A DNA stretch of 64,000 bases from Pyropia haitanensis (Eukaryota > Rhodophyta > Bangiophyceae > Bangiales > Bangiaceae), in contig SDUX01000004.1 in the NCBI GenBank assembly GCA_008729055.1, positions 3,040,172 to 3,104,171 on the forward strand, in the 5' to 3' direction. The position numbers and the translations under genes were made by a program. Shown one piece after another: positions 34,324 to 46,758 of the stretch; position 1 is the stretch's first letter; each line of letters opens with the position of its first letter. The notes under the pieces were generated by a model. It saw only the letters and a program-made list of their open reading frames with translations. It did not search any database and had not been told where the DNA came from.

Positions 34324-36131
34324 ACCGACGGGGCGTGTGCAGCGGCGGCCGCCGCCCCCGGCGCCCGCTGCGCGCGCGAGCGACCGACCGCGCGTGCAAC
34401 GACCGCGCCCCGCGGCGCGGCGCGCACGCCGGGCCGCCGCCCCTGGCGGCCGCCGCGGGTGGGGCGCCGCCCGCGCCGCCCGCGCGGGGCGGGCAATCCG
34501 GCGCGGCGACCCCCCCCCCCCCCCCGCCACGCGGGGCCCCCAAGGCCGGCAGACGCGCACCGCTTGGACGGTGCGCTGCGGGGCGGTCAGGGGAGCACCA
34601 GCGGCGGGCTTTGGCGCAGCCGCGGTCAGTCGCACCCTAAAGCCTCCCCCCCCCCCCCTTCCCTCTGCTCCCCCCCCTCTGCCGGCACGCTCACGGCCAC
34701 CCCCAACCACCGCTTCCCCTCATGGTAAGAGGCGGACGGGCCGCCCAATACCCACTCCGCCCACCCCCTTCCCTGCAGGCCCCCCCCCCCCCCCCCCCCC
34801 CCCTCAATGCGGCGGCATTGCAGGCAGGCGGCGGACTCGCCGCCCGCCGGGGCGGGGCGCGTGCCTCGGCTCCCCCGCCGCGGCGGCCGGCAGGCGCCGC
34901 CGCGCGCCGCCGTGTCGGGCCGCGCCGCCAACCGCCGCGTCGCGGCTGGCCGACGCGCGGCGGCGCCGCATTGGGAGCGCGCGGACCCGCCCCCCCCCCC
35001 GGCCGCGGATCCCCATGAGCGCCCGCGCCTGCCCGCGCCGTGCCGGTGGCGGCGGCGGCGGCGCGGGCGCCCATCCCGGCGTCCACGCTGGTGAGGGTGT
35101 GGCGGACAGACACGCTTGCGTGGCCACCGTCACTCTCACCGCCGCCGCGGTCACGAGAGGTTTCCGGGGATAGGGGTGGACGCTCTCGGAGCCGGCTCAA
35201 GAACGTGAATGAAAGCGGATGACGTCTCTCCTTTCGGATGAACCCTCCATCAATTTCGAGAATACGTGGCCGGGACGCGCGAGCGTCAAGGACCTGGTTT
35301 GTAACGATGAAGGAACACAACGATCGTGCTGTGGATGGGCGGGCTCCCGCGAGACCTCGGAGGATCCACTGCGTGACGTGCGCCAAGCCGTCCCTCCCGT
35401 CTCGACCCGGCCGTCCTTTTCCGCTCGCTCTACGTTGCCGCCGTTCCTTCTATCACACTTGCATGGGAGTGTTTGTCGTACCTGTACTCGTGCCGGTCAA
35501 GAGCCATGATGGTGTGGTAAGATATCTGCTGCGGGGGGCGCGGCCGCGGTTGGCGGGCGCCCCCTGCGGGACAAAATGTGCCTTGTTCCTATCGTTCCCC
35601 CTCCGACACTCCATGCCGGATCGGCCCGACACTATTTCCCTCTGCGGCGGCGTCATTGGAGGCCGCAACCTGGTCGTCGTCCAGTCCATAGCTATCGACG
35701 ACACGATGGATTTGCAACACACGGTGCGGTGACGGGTGTGGTGGTAGGTGCCCGGCGGGTCCGGTAGCGGTGGGCACCTGGGAGGCGCGGTGTGGCTCGG
35801 TGCCATGCCGGGCGTGGCGGTGGGTGTCCGGCACCGTGGCGGACGGGGGGCGGTGGGTGCCCGGCTGGTGCACTCAAGGCGCCCCTGACAGGGGGGGCGT
35901 GGCTAGTCGGGTGCACTCGTCTAGGACTGTTGCGCCGGCTCACAGTCGCTGGAGGCACCGGTTGAGACAATCGAGTCGGCCATCGCACGACCCGCTGCGC
36001 CGCCCGCCTACGCCCTCGCGGTTGTGCCCGTCGCAAGTGGCGAGCGGCCGCCCCGCCATTGGTGGCGGTCACGACGGACGCGTGGTGACCCCCCCCGCTA
36101 CTTGACCGCTTGCCGCCCTCCCACCTTCCCC
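34286..36131. other. Spacer upstream of the C2H2 gene
   Basis: The GC-rich part (34286-35170) has C runs and Arg/Pro-coding frames and should hold the C2H2 promoter and 5' UTR. 35170-35735 is less GC-rich. 35735-35870 shows loosely repeated words of the type GGTGGGTGCCCGGC, a degenerate minisatellite. No supported gene. Confidence 0.4.
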
Positions 36132-36383
36132 ATGGCGCGTGCCCCCCCCCGCGTCTCCGCCGTCGCGCCGCCCCCCCGACCCTCCACGCGCCCCAGCCGC
36201 TGCCACCGCCCGGCGGCCCACCCATCCCGGCGGTGGCGAGCTGCTGCGCGCCGCGGCCGCCTCGCCGCCGCGGCGGCGGTGGTCGTCTCGACCCCCATCA
36301 TCGTCGCTGCCGCCGTTGCCGTCGTTGCCGTCGCGGCCCCCGCCGCGGGCGGCCTTCCCCCCCCCGCGTTGGACTCATCTTGG
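36132..36383 (+). CDS. Possible first exon encoding a plastid/lumen-type targeting peptide
   Basis: ATG at 36132 opens MARAPPRVSAVAPPPRP, an acid-free, Arg/Ser/Pro-rich stretch like a transit peptide. It is followed by ARRGRLAAAAAVVVSTP and IIVAAAVAVVAVAAPAAGG, a twin-Arg plus hydrophobic core plus A-x-A pattern as in thylakoid-lumen signals. The frame reaches SSW and then GTGAGG at 36384, a good donor in phase 0. No convincing next exon was found before the convergent gene that ends at 36788. Ala/Val-rich runs arise easily from GCC/GTC repeats, so this may be chance. Confidence 0.3.
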
Positions 36384-36787
36384 GTGAGGGGCGGGCCCCC
36401 TGTGTCTTGCGGCCCCGCCGGCTGGGGCACCCGCCCCGCCCGCCCGCCCGCGGAACCAGCTGCGGGGAACGGGGCCCGTGTCACGGACCGTGGGTGCTGG
36501 CGTGCGCCGCGGCCCCGACGCCGTCGCCGCCGCCGCCCGGAGCGCCCCCCCCCCCCCCGCCCCGGCGGCTTTCGCGCCCAAGCCCACCGTTGGGAGCGCC
36601 ATGCACGCCGCCGACGCGCCCCCCTGGGCAGGCGCGGGGGAACGAGCGCCCCTGCGTTGTCCACCGCCGCCGCCGCCGCCGCTGCGACGGGCGGCGACGC
36701 CGCCCCCCCCCCGCCTGCGTGGGACCGCCGCGCGGACGCGGCGAGTCCCGGGCACCGCCAGACGAGCGCGGGCCACACGCGCGGTGG

Positions 36788-37783
36788 TCAGGGGCGGAGA
36801 GAGGGGGGCGGACGCCGCGGCGCGCGCCGGTCGGGTCGCGGCCCCCCCCCCATAAGAATGCCTCCGTCCTCCAAGCGCTTCAGCGCTGGATCCCGAACGG
36901 CCACGTGCGCGGGCATGGGCAGGTCGTCCACGACCGCAAACCGGACCCGTGCGGCCACGCGCTCGGGAAGCAGGCCCTGCCGCCGCAGCGCTCGCGCCTC
37001 CGCCGGCGAGCTCGGCTTGCCCAGCGTCACCACCACGTTCAGGGACAGCATGCCCAAAATGGCGTAGCGGCGGCCGCGGCCGTTTACCGTGACCACATGC
37101 GACCGCGGCGCGCGCAGGCCGCTAAAGGCCGACATCCCCCCCCCAGCGTCGCTTGGCAGGGACCGCAGCCAGCGCGCGTCGATCAAGCACATCCCGTCCT
37201 CGTTGCCCAGCGCGGCGAAGTCGTGAGTGGCCGGCGTCGTCACGCCGCCCACCGTCAGCCGGGCGGTGGTCACCAGGCACGGCCGGAGTAGGGGCACCTC
37301 CGAAGGGGTCAACCGCAGCGCGGCAGCCGCCAGGGTGTCGGCCACGACGTTACGCTCGCGGGGCACGCGGGAGACGGTGACCTCCCCCAGCCGCAACACG
37401 AGGCCCGATGCAATGGTGAGGAGGGCCACAAGGCGCGGCGCCGTCGTACGGCGACGGCCTGTCAACTGGGACAGCACCACCTCGCTGTCGCCCGCAATGA
37501 TCAGCGGCGGCAACGAATTGCCCAGGGATGCAACCGCACCACGCAGGCCGCCGATCAGGCCACCATACTCGGCAACATTGCTGGTACAGGCGGTGCCCAG
37601 CTGACCGCTGCCCGCCCAGGTGGCCTCGCGGATTCGAAGCGGGGCGTATCGTCGGGTGCCAGAAGAGGCGCGATCACCGGGAAAGAGGACGGCGCCCCAC
37701 GCGCCAGGGCCGGGGTTGGGCGCGCACGCGCCGTCAAAGAAGAGGGTGTAGACCGTCATGGTGCAAACCAGGCGTGCCGACAT
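36788..37783 (-). CDS. RNase H-like protein with a retropepsin-like C-terminal region
   Basis: Residues about 9-150 form an RNase H fold of the RVT_3/RNase HI type: TLFFDGACAPNPGPGAWGAV (first Asp), SNVAEYGGLIGGL (Glu), IIAGDSEVVLSQL (Asp) and VPRERNVVADTLA (last Asp), so all four metal-binding acids are present. The remaining about 180 residues read GMCLIDARWLRSL, VVTVNGRGRRYAILGMLSLN, VRFAVVDDLPMPAHV and RDPALKRLEDGGILM. This order resembles a retropepsin-like domain (LIDTG, vr-NG, F-Vvd-lp, lG-d-L), but the DTG is DAR, so it is probably not a working protease. Start ATG at 37783; a second ATG at 37759 (MTVYTLFFDG) fits the fold equally well. The C-terminus after ILMGG lies at a C run and may be misread. 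Retrotransposon ancestry is inferred. Confidence 0.7.
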   Translation of the reverse strand: MSARLVCTMTVYTLFFDGACAPNPGPGAWGAVLFPGDRASSGTRRYAPLRIREATWAGSGQLGTACTSNVAEYGGLIGGLRGAVASLGNSLPPLIIAGDSEVVLSQLTGRRRTTAPRLVALLTIASGLVLRLGEVTVSRVPRERNVVADTLAAAALRLTPSEVPLLRPCLVTTARLTVGGVTTPATHDFAALGNEDGMCLIDARWLRSLPSDAGGGMSAFSGLRAPRSHVVTVNGRGRRYAILGMLSLNVVVTLGKPSSPAEARALRRQGLLPERVAARVRFAVVDDLPMPAHVAVRDPALKRLEDGGILMGGGPRPDRRAPRRPPPSLRP

Positions 37784-39566
37784 CGACTGCGGCGTCGGGC
37801 GGAGGGGAAGGTATCGAGCAGATCAGCGGATGACCTTGCAAGGAAGAGGAGCAGCGCCTTGCGAGGCTCGGGGGCCGATCGAGGCAGTTTTCATTGGCCA
37901 AAGCTTGAAAGCTCGTGGTTTCGGCATATCATGTCCCGGTCCGGCCAGAGGCGATCGGTTGCCGTTTTGGCAGTCGTACGAGCTGCCACCAACAGCTCCA
38001 GTGCGCCCTGCCCCTCTATAAAGGTAGCCGAGCCATTACGCCCGCCGGGCTGCCAGTCTGGACGACCCTCTTGATGCGCGCCCTCACACTGGAGCTGGGC
38101 ACCCACATCAGGTGGCATGTCGTGTGGGAGGAGACCGTGGGTGGAGAGAAATTGTGACCGTCGGCGAAGGCATCTGGACGGTTCCGTCCAAACCTTTCCA
38201 GCTGCGGCACCACATCATGCCACTTCTTTCCGGCACAGCCGTGCGCAGGAGCGCGCAGCGGCACCGGTTGCGGACACGATGGCGGCGGCGTCCAGGTACC
38301 GAGTCAACTTCCGTGAAGATGAGACGGCGATAGGCCGCGTAAGGAGAAACGATGGGGTGCGTTGGCAGTGAGGAGTGCGTTTGTCTGCCTCGGGAGATGT
38401 CTCCGATTTCCTTTTTGAACGCTGGAGAGCCGCCGCCCGCCGCCCCACAAGAGCCCTCGCTGTCCGTCATGGCTGCGACTTGCGTCCGCACTATACACAG
38501 CCTTGGGTGCAGCACCGGCCGGCAACCCGTCGCCATTACGGCTACAGATGGAAAGCCTCCCCGTGCTTCAAGGGCCGCCGCCACCGCCGCGCCCTCGTCC
38601 GCAGCTGCGGCCGTTGCGACCCCCAGCCACGGCGGCCCCACCTCCGTCGCGACCGCCGCCGCTTGTGCACGCTGCCCAATCACTTACGCACAAGCAGAAC
38701 AAATTGGGTGACTTGATGATGACAAGGTGGCGGGAGGTTCAGCGGACACTGTAAGCTGTGAGGTACCAATGTACATGTATTCGACACGAACGTGTGGCTC
38801 GTCACGCCACGTGGCCATTGTCGTCGGACCGCTGTACACGATTGTGGGCCCGCCAACATTCACGGAACCCTGATTGGGCCATCCAAGTCGCGGAAGGGGG
38901 CCATCCCTCCATGCAGACTGACCCAATCCAGTGCTCCTCGCCAACCAGCGGTCGGCTCAAGAAAAAAAGCGGCGCGCTTTCGAAGCACCCTCGTCTGCTC
39001 GCCCCTGCAGCGGCATTGCTGTCCCAACAGGACAGGCCGTGACACCAAACTGGGCGGTGGCTGCTGGACAGCCATGCCCCCCCCCCCCCCCGCTGACCCC
39101 CAGAGCGCGCCCGACACGCGGGGCTGCCTGGGTCAGGTTGCGGCAGGGTCACCGAGGCGCCTCACCAGCCGCCGCCCCCTCTTGAAAGCGTCTCCGGGGT
39201 GCCCGCCGCACGTCGCGCCGAGCGCGCCTCACTTCCTCCTGATTCCCCCGTCCCCCGCACCCCGCTCTGTGCTTCGTCTCGGCCACGTACGGCCTGGGCG
39301 CCACAGTCCCGGGGGGTACGCGGGGCCTGGGAGGGCACGCTTGGGGGCCGGCGGCGGTGTATCGCCCCCCTCTTGACGCGTTTGTTCCACCGGACGGGCC
39401 ATCCTCTCTCTTTTTGACCGGGTGTGCGCCCGCCTGTCTGGTTGGTGCTCACTCACCGCCCCGCCCACCCCCCCTCCCCCCAGTCACGTCCTCACCTGGC
39501 GTCTGGCCTCCACCCTCGATCAGCGGTGGTGGTGGCCCCCCCCCCCCCCCCCCGCCTGCTCCCGCC
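37784..39566. other. Spacer, GC-poor in its middle, upstream of the bZIP gene
   Basis: About 37850-39050 is less GC-rich. A TATA-like CTATAAAGG is at 38014, but no gene follows it that I can support. 39050-39566 is GC-rich with C runs and probably contains the bZIP 5' UTR; the frame is open upstream of the chosen ATG but starts only from a GTG. Confidence 0.4.
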
Positions 39567-42500
39567 ATGACAGAGGGCGGTGAGGAGGACAGCCTCGCTG
39601 CCCTCTTCCCCCCCGACGGTGAGGAGCGCCTTCCAGAGCTGTCGCCGAGCCAAGATGGCCTGCCATCCTTGGCGGCCCTCGTCGCGCGTGCCGACCCGGC
39701 GGTGCTGATGGGGGCTGCCTCTGCCAATGACGGCGGGGACCCGCTCGACGCGTTCCTGGCCACCTTTGAGGGCGTCGACCCGACGGCCGTGGTGCCGCCA
39801 ATGGGCGGCGATGTGGGCGATGCTTCCGCCACGGGCGACCTGTGGCTGGCCGCGCAAGCCGCGGCGGTTTCCGTGGCCGATGGTGCAGTGCCGGCTGAGC
39901 TGCCGACGCCACCGCCCATGGTCGACCACGACGGCCTGGGCGGTGGAGGGGGCGGGTGGCTGGCGGCTGCACCCCTCCCCGCCCTTGTGACGGTCGAGGG
40001 GGACGATGGCGCTGCGGACGTTGCCACCGCCCTGTCGCCCGTGTCGACGGTGGCACCCGACGTGATGGATCTTGTCGAGCCCGCGCCGCCTGTGCCCGCG
40101 CTCGCCCCGCTTGTGGCAGTGGCACCCGCGCCGCCCGCGCCAGTGGCACCTGTGCCGCTCGTGCCAGGGACAGCTGCCGTGGCGGTTCCGCCTGGAGCGT
40201 CGGCCACGTCGTTGGCCTCGGACACCAGCCGCGTCACGGGCTCGCCGGCTGCGCGGGCGGCCGCGGTGGCGGCCGCGGCTGGCGCCTACATGCCGGCAGT
40301 GGTGGGCCCCCCGTCGGCGGGCTCAGCTGCGACGGCTGACCCGTGGGCCGGGTCGGTAGCGCCCGCCGGCACGGCGGGCCCCCCCGCCCGGGGTCTGTCG
40401 GCGGTGGAGCGCGCGCAGCAGGCGGCCGAGGACATTGCGGTGGCCGAGGTGGCGAGCCGCCGCGCCAAGGCGGCCAAGGCCAAGCGCGCCCGCGGTGACA
40501 GCGGCGCGGGGGAGCCGGCCAAGAAGCGCGCACGCGGGGCCGGTGCGGGGAATGACGCTGCCGCGGAAGACGATGACAATGGAGGCGAGGAGGAGGCCGA
40601 GGCGGGGGAGGCGGCCGCTGACGCGGCCGTTGCCGGCGCCACGGGCAGCGACGCGGAGAAGAGCCGACGCTACCAAAAACGGCTGCAAAAGAACCGGGAC
40701 AGCGCCTTTGTCTCGCGCATCCGCCGTCGGCACTACACTGCTATACTCGAGACGTCGCTGAAGAAGGAGGAGGAGGAAAAGCGGTCGCTGGGCGGCGAGG
40801 TAGCGCAGCTGCGGTCACAGGTGGAGGCGTTGAAGGCCCAGTTGGTAGCTTACCGTGCTCCTGCGGCCAAGGATGGCGCGTACGGCGTGCCCAGCAGCGT
40901 TGTGGCGACGATTGCGCCGTCCTCGGCGCTACCGGCGGGGATGCCCCCGGCATCGGGGTCGGCCTCCTCGAGTGGCCACTGCCCGCCATCATCATCGGCG
41001 GCGGTGGCTCTCTTCCCAGCACCGCTTGGCGGGCGCAGCAGCCCCGTATCATCGTCTACGTCGGGCCCGCCGGAGCCCTACCGCCTACCTGGCCCGACCG
41101 TCCGCACCCGTCTTGGTGCTACGGTCGCGTCGCGCACCGCGGCGCGGCCATCCATGGTTACGACCCTTCTGGTGGCGGCGGTTATTCTGGGCTTTTGCGT
41201 GCCCGTGGCGTTCCTGCCGGAGATTGCGTCCGTGGCGGCGGGGTGGGCGGCGCGCCCGCTGGCGCGTTGGGCGACGAGCGATGGGGCCGTCGCGTCGGTG
41301 CCGGTGGGTCTTTTCGACACCCGTCAAGCACAGACGTCATCACTGCGGGGGCCAGTGGCTGACGCATTACCGTGGCCCAAGCAGGAACAGTGCGTACCGG
41401 GCGAGGAGGCTGCTTGGTCTCCGCGCTTGACGACACCTCCCGGCAACGACGACGTTGATGTTGTGTCTTTTGCCCGCGACAGCGACCCGCCGCCAGTCGT
41501 CCCTGCCGACTCGGACTCTGAGCGCTGCATGGTGAGCGCCGACGCTTTCTTCGATCGGATTTTCATCCGTGATGAGCGCGACGCGACATCGTCGTCGTCA
41601 CGGACAACTGCTGCGGCCAGGGGCGGTGGCACCAACGGTGGCGGCAGCAGCGCTGGCCCACTGCCGCGGCCTCTGCCAGAGCTGTCACCCACTTCCCCCC
41701 CACGGCGACCCGTGGCGGGGCCAGCGCCTGCTGGCGAGTCCCCCGTGTGGGCGCCGCAGCCAACGGCACTGTCGCTATCGCTGTGGGCCAAGGACCGTGG
41801 CCGCGGCAGCCGCACCCCCACGGTTGGCGACACCGTGCCGGCGCCGTTGCCCGCACCGGTGCCGCACTTGCCGGCCACGCCGGCTCGTATGCCGCAGCTC
41901 TTTGGCGGTGTTGGCGGCGGCGGCAGCGGCGACGGCAGCGGCAGTGGCACGTCGGGCCCCAGGCCACGGGTGCGCGCGTGGTCGGCCAACGCGTCTGACG
42001 GGGCTGCCGCGGCCGCCGCGTCGCCGCCGTTGCTAGGGGGAGGCGGGCGGGTGTGGGCGGCGGCGGCGCGGTCGGCGGGGCTGGTCGTAGACGCGGCGAC
42101 CGCCGCGGACGCTGCCGCACGCGCCGACGAGGCGGCGCCCCTGCACCTGCTGTGTGACGAGCTGGCGTCGGTAGTAGACACCTCGGTCGGGGGGTGGCCC
42201 GCTGGCGGGTCGGCGCAGTTGGTTAAGCGGGAGCCTGGCGGTAGCCAGACGGCCGCGTTTACGGCCAGCTCTGGTGCCAGCAGCAGCAGCAGGAGAGGCA
42301 CCAGCAACACCCAGGCGAGGCTGCCGGAGGCGGCCGCTGCGTCCCCTCCTTCCGCTTACGCCCGCTCTGCGTACAAGGGCAAGGCACCTGCCCGGTGGGG
42401 GAGCCTCCGCCCCCTGCCCCCCCCCACAGCGGCGGCGGCGGCAGGTCCCACGGCGGCGGCGACGGGGCTGCCGCCGGCCCGCCCTCCCCTCCCCCCCCTG

Positions 42501-42808
42501 CGCTCCTGTCCACCACCGCTGCGGCGGTGGTGTCCCGCCCGTGGCGGGCGGCCCGCCCGTGGGCGGCCGCCGCCGCCGACGCGGCGGCGGCCGCCCCCGC
42601 CGCGGGCGGCCGGCTGTGGCGGGACGTGACCGCCTGGGCGACGGCGCGGGTGGAGGCGGCGCTCGCGCCGGCCGGGCCGCTCGCGCGCGCCCTCACCGCG
42701 GCGGCGCCCGAGGAGCGCGTCCTCGGCGACGTTGTCCACCTGATGCTGCTGCACGCGTACGCCGACGGGGCGGCGCGGGCCAAGGCGCCCGCCGCGTTTG
42801 CCACGTGA
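39567..42808 (+). CDS. Membrane-tethered bZIP transcription factor, one frame break near the 3' end
   Basis: About 1080 residues from the ATG at 39567 (MTEGGEEDSLAALFPPD). Residues about 364-390 (RRYQKRLQKNRDSAFVSR) are the basic region with the N-x7-R signature. A leucine zipper follows with Leu at heptad spacing in LKKEEEEKRSLGGEVAQL and RSQVEALKAQL. A hydrophobic stretch about 529-555 (MVTTLLVAAVILGFCVPVAF) is a likely single membrane span. An acidic/Pro-rich N-terminal activation-type region, bZIP, then membrane span is the layout of ATF6, CREB3 and plant bZIP28, which are released from the ER by proteolysis under stress; I infer a similar role. The apparent stop at 42629 is in the wrong frame: one base more at a C run between 42417 and 42498 continues into WRDVTAWATARVEAALAP and DVVHLMLLHAYADGAA, ending at 42808. 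Confidence 0.82.
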
Positions 42809-43377
42809 CGCGGCGCGGGTGGCGTTGGCGGGGTGGGGGTGCGGCGGCGGCGGCGGTGGGGGATGTGTTGTTGTGGTTTGTCTGTCGTACTCTCTTGCCT
42901 GCGTGTACACCACGGAACAAAAAAAAAAAACCAGTCCCATGCCTTGATTCCGACATGATGCAGTGACAACGACGCGACGCGGACAGTGGCCTCGCAGGAT
43001 GGGTGCACGGGAGAGGTCCAGCGGACGAGGACCACGCGTCTTGGTGTCGACATCCTCTGGACGGCACAGGGTACAAGAGAGAAGAGAACGGCACGGTCAC
43101 CTCCGTTGGCGGGCACCGCCCACACGCCACGACTGCTATATTCACCGGCGGCCACCCCCCCCCCCCCCCCCCCCGCCCCTCCACCCCCCCCGACCCCCCC
43201 TTCCCACCGCCGCTCATCCCACGCGCGCCCGGCCGGGGCGGTCGCGGTCCCCCCCCGCTCGCCCAGCGCCCCCCGGTCGCTGTTACAGCGGCGGAACGGG
43301 CTGTCCCCCCCCCCCCCCCCCCCACCCCCCCCCCACCCCCCCCCGCCCCCCCCCCGACGCCGCCGCCTACCCCCCAC
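42809..43377. other. Convergent spacer between bZIP and kinase genes
   Basis: 3' UTRs of two converging genes. A T/G-rich stretch (42860-42900), an A run (42920-42931) and then, from 43146, C runs of 9-18 bases. The sequence near 43300-43370 is almost pure C/A and is unreliable in length. Confidence 0.5.
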
Positions 43378-44211
43378 CTACCCCCCCGCCGGCGCCCGGG
43401 GCACCCCCCCCCCCCCCCCAACGGCAACGCCCACCCCCCCCACCCCCCCACTCCCAAACGACACGACCAGCCGCCGCCCCAGCCACGGGTGGCCGACCGC
43501 GGCGGCGGCGGCGGGCCGCCCCCCCGGCTCGAGCGTCAGCAAGCCGCCCACGAGCGAGCGGGCGGCGGCGGAGAGGGCCCCCCAGCGGGCCCCCCCCCCC
43601 CCAGCACCACCCGCCCCGCCGCGAGGGCGCCGAGGATCGCCGCCGGCGACGCCGCCGCGGCGGGCGCAAACGGCAGCCGCCCCGTCAGCAGGATGTGCGC
43701 GAGGACGCCGACCGACCACACGTCCACGGGCGGGCCGTAGCGGCGGCCGGCAACCACCTCGGGCGCGAGGTAGGCGGGCGTGCCGAGCACCGACGACAGC
43801 GAAAACGTGTCGGCGGTGGTGGTGGCGGTGGTGGCGGCGGCGCCGACGGCGAGCTGCCGCGCGAGGCCAAAGTCCGCGAGCTTGACCGTCGGCGCCGCGT
43901 CGGCCGCCGACGACACGAGCACGTTCTCCGCCTTGATGTCCCGGTGCACGACGCCACGGCCGTGGAGGTAGGCGACCGCCTCGAGGACGGCGCGGAGGAC
44001 GGGCTTGACGAGCGCCTCGGGGACGGGGCGGGAGCGCGCGGGCGTGGACGACCACGTGCACGTGGACGAGGCGGTCGACGAGCGCCGCGCCGACGCGGTC
44101 GACGCGGACGCGAGCGAGCCGGTCGACGCGGACGAGGACGACGTGCACGGCAGCAGCGGGGGCGGCGTGCGGGGGGGGGGCGGCGGGGGGCGCGGGAGGG
44201 GGGGTCCCCGC

Positions 44212-44262
<51 letters not shown>

Positions 44263-45765
44263 ACGGCTCCCGCCCGTGCGGCCGCGCCGCGGGGGTGAGG
44301 AACGCGGGCGGCGCGCCCGCCACGCCCGGCGGCAGCCCCCCCCCCCCCCCCCCAGGCCAGGCGGCACGCCCTGCGGCGGCGGCAGCCCCGGGCGGCCTCC
44401 GGGCGGGGCGTCGACCCCCCCCCCCCCACCACCACCACCCCCCCCCTCACCCCCCCCACCCCCCCCCCCCCACCGCTCACCCCACTCCGCGCACGGAACC
44501 AGTCGAGCAGCGTCCCCCCGCTGAGCTCCATCACCACGTACACCGCCTCGGGGGCCTCAAACACGTCGTACGTCTGCACCAGCCGCGGGTGGCTGAGCGC
44601 CCGCACCATCGCCGCCTCCCGCCGCACGTACCGCGCGCGGTCGGCGGAGCGGCGGTGGCGGCCGCCGCCCGCCGCCGCCGCCGCCGCCACCACCGCCGCC
44701 GCCGTTGCGACCGCCGAGCCACCGCCGCCGCCGCCGCCGCCGCCGCCGGCCGTGCCGGCCGTGCCACCGCCGCCGCCGCCACCGCCGCCACCGCCGCCGC
44801 GGTCGCCGCCGCCGCCGCCGCCGCCGCCACCGCCGCGGCGGCCGCCAGCGGCTGCCGCCGCCGCCGCCGCCGCCGCCGCCGCGCGGTGGCGGCGGGAGAG
44901 CGCCTCGAGCGCCGCCCGCGCCGTATCCCACCCGTCACTCCCGTCACTGCCGCCGCCGTCGCCGCCGCCGTCGGCGGCGGCACCACGGCGGCTGCCGCCA
45001 CGGCTGCCGCCGCGGCTGCTGCCGCCGCGGCTGCTGCCGCCGCGGCTGCTGCCCCCCCCCCCCCCGACGCCGTCCTTGGAAATCACCTTGATCGCCACCG
45101 CCTCCCGCGTGCGGCGGTCCACGCCCGCGAGCACCTTGGCAAAGTGCCCGCGCCCGAGCACCGCGCCCAGCTCGTAGTAGGTGCCCACCGTCAGCGCCGC
45201 CGCGCGCGTCAGGCCGGCCACCCACGCGTCCCACTCCCCCCCGCCCCAGCCGCCGCCGCCGCCGCCGCCGCCGCCGCCCCAGCCACCCCCCTCCTCCCCC
45301 GACGGCAGGAGCGTCAGCGCCGGCGCGCCCGCGGCGGTGGTCAGGCGGAGCAGGCGGGCGCCGCCGTCCCCCCCCCCCCCCGCTCTTCCACCCCCCACCC
45401 GCGGACGTCCCACTGGCGCACCACCCGCGCGTCGTCCTCCTCCCCACCACACACCGACAGGGTGGTGCCCGACAGCCGAAAGTACCGCCGGCGGGTGCGG
45501 CGGACGCCCCGCCGCAGGCGCTCGCCGCTCGTCCCGGGCGACGGCCCCGACGGCAGGCGGACGCCGAGCCAGCCCGCCACCCGGGGGGGGGTGCTGTACC
45601 GGAGTGGCACGGGCAGGGCGTCGCGGAGGAGGGCGGCGGTGGGCGTCGGCGGCGCCCCCGCCTCGCGCATGCCGCCGCCGCCGCCACCGCCGAGCAGGCC
45701 GACGCTGCCGCCAAAGCTGCCGCCCCCGCCGCCGCCCGACGCCCCAGAGTCCCACACCCCCGCCA

Positions 45766-45798
<33 letters not shown>

Positions 45799-46079
45799 TG
45801 CCGCCAAAGCCGCCGCCGCCGCCGCCGCCGCCGACGCCGACGCCGCCGCCGCCGCCGCCGCCGCTGGCGGTGACGTCCACACCCCCCTGCAGGAACCCCC
45901 CCCACGCGCGGCTGCGCCCCCCCCCAAACGAGTCGTCCGTGTCGGAGCCGCCCGACAGGGAGGACAGGGACGCGCCCGCCAGGCCCCGCCCGCCCAGCCC
46001 GCGGTCGCTGGTGCGCGACGGCAGCCGCGGGATGGGGGAGGTGACCCGCTCGCCGCGGGGGAGGGTGGCGGCGCCGCTC

Positions 46080-46115
<36 letters not shown>

Positions 46116-46705
46116 CCACCATGGGTATGCGCCGCCACGGCGGGGGGCGGCGGCGTCGCGGGCGGCGTCACGCCGGTGGCGCCAAAGCTGGCGCCCCCGC
46201 CGATCGTCGCCGCCCCCGAGATGCCCGACGAGCGCCGACGGAGGAGGCCGCTGAGGGAGGGGCGGCGGCCAAAGGGGCGCGCGGGGGGGGCCGCCGCCGC
46301 TGGCGGCGCCCCCCGGGGGGGGTTCCCCGCCGCTGTGGCGCCGGCGGCAGGCGCGGCGGTCAAGGGCGCAGCGGCGGCGGCGGCGGCCGTGGCGGCGCCG
46401 GCGGCGGCGGCGACCGCGGCCGCCGCCGCCGCGGCGGCAGCGTCGCTGACGACCGCCTCCGCGTCGGCGGTGGTGAGGTCGGCCGCGTCGGGCGACGGTG
46501 ACAGCGGCCGCGGCAGCGCCGCGGACTGCCGCCGGCTGGTCCGTCGGGGCTCCCCCCCCCCCCCCCCCCCGGCGGGGGCGTCACGGGCGTCGGCGGCGGC
46601 GGCGCCCCAAACGCCCCCTCCGACGCGGTGCGGCGGCACGCAAACGGCGCGCCGCCGTCGGCACGCCCGCCCGCGGCCGGCGTCTGCCGGTCGGCCGCCG
46701 CCGCC

Positions 46706-46758
<53 letters not shown>

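Noticed and set aside
38013..38021. TATA-like CTATAAAGG
   Set aside because: No supported gene follows on either strand at a suitable distance.
39357..39566. Upstream extension of the bZIP frame
   Set aside because: It begins at GTG, runs through C-rich sequence, and ATG 39567 gives a sensible acidic N-terminus.
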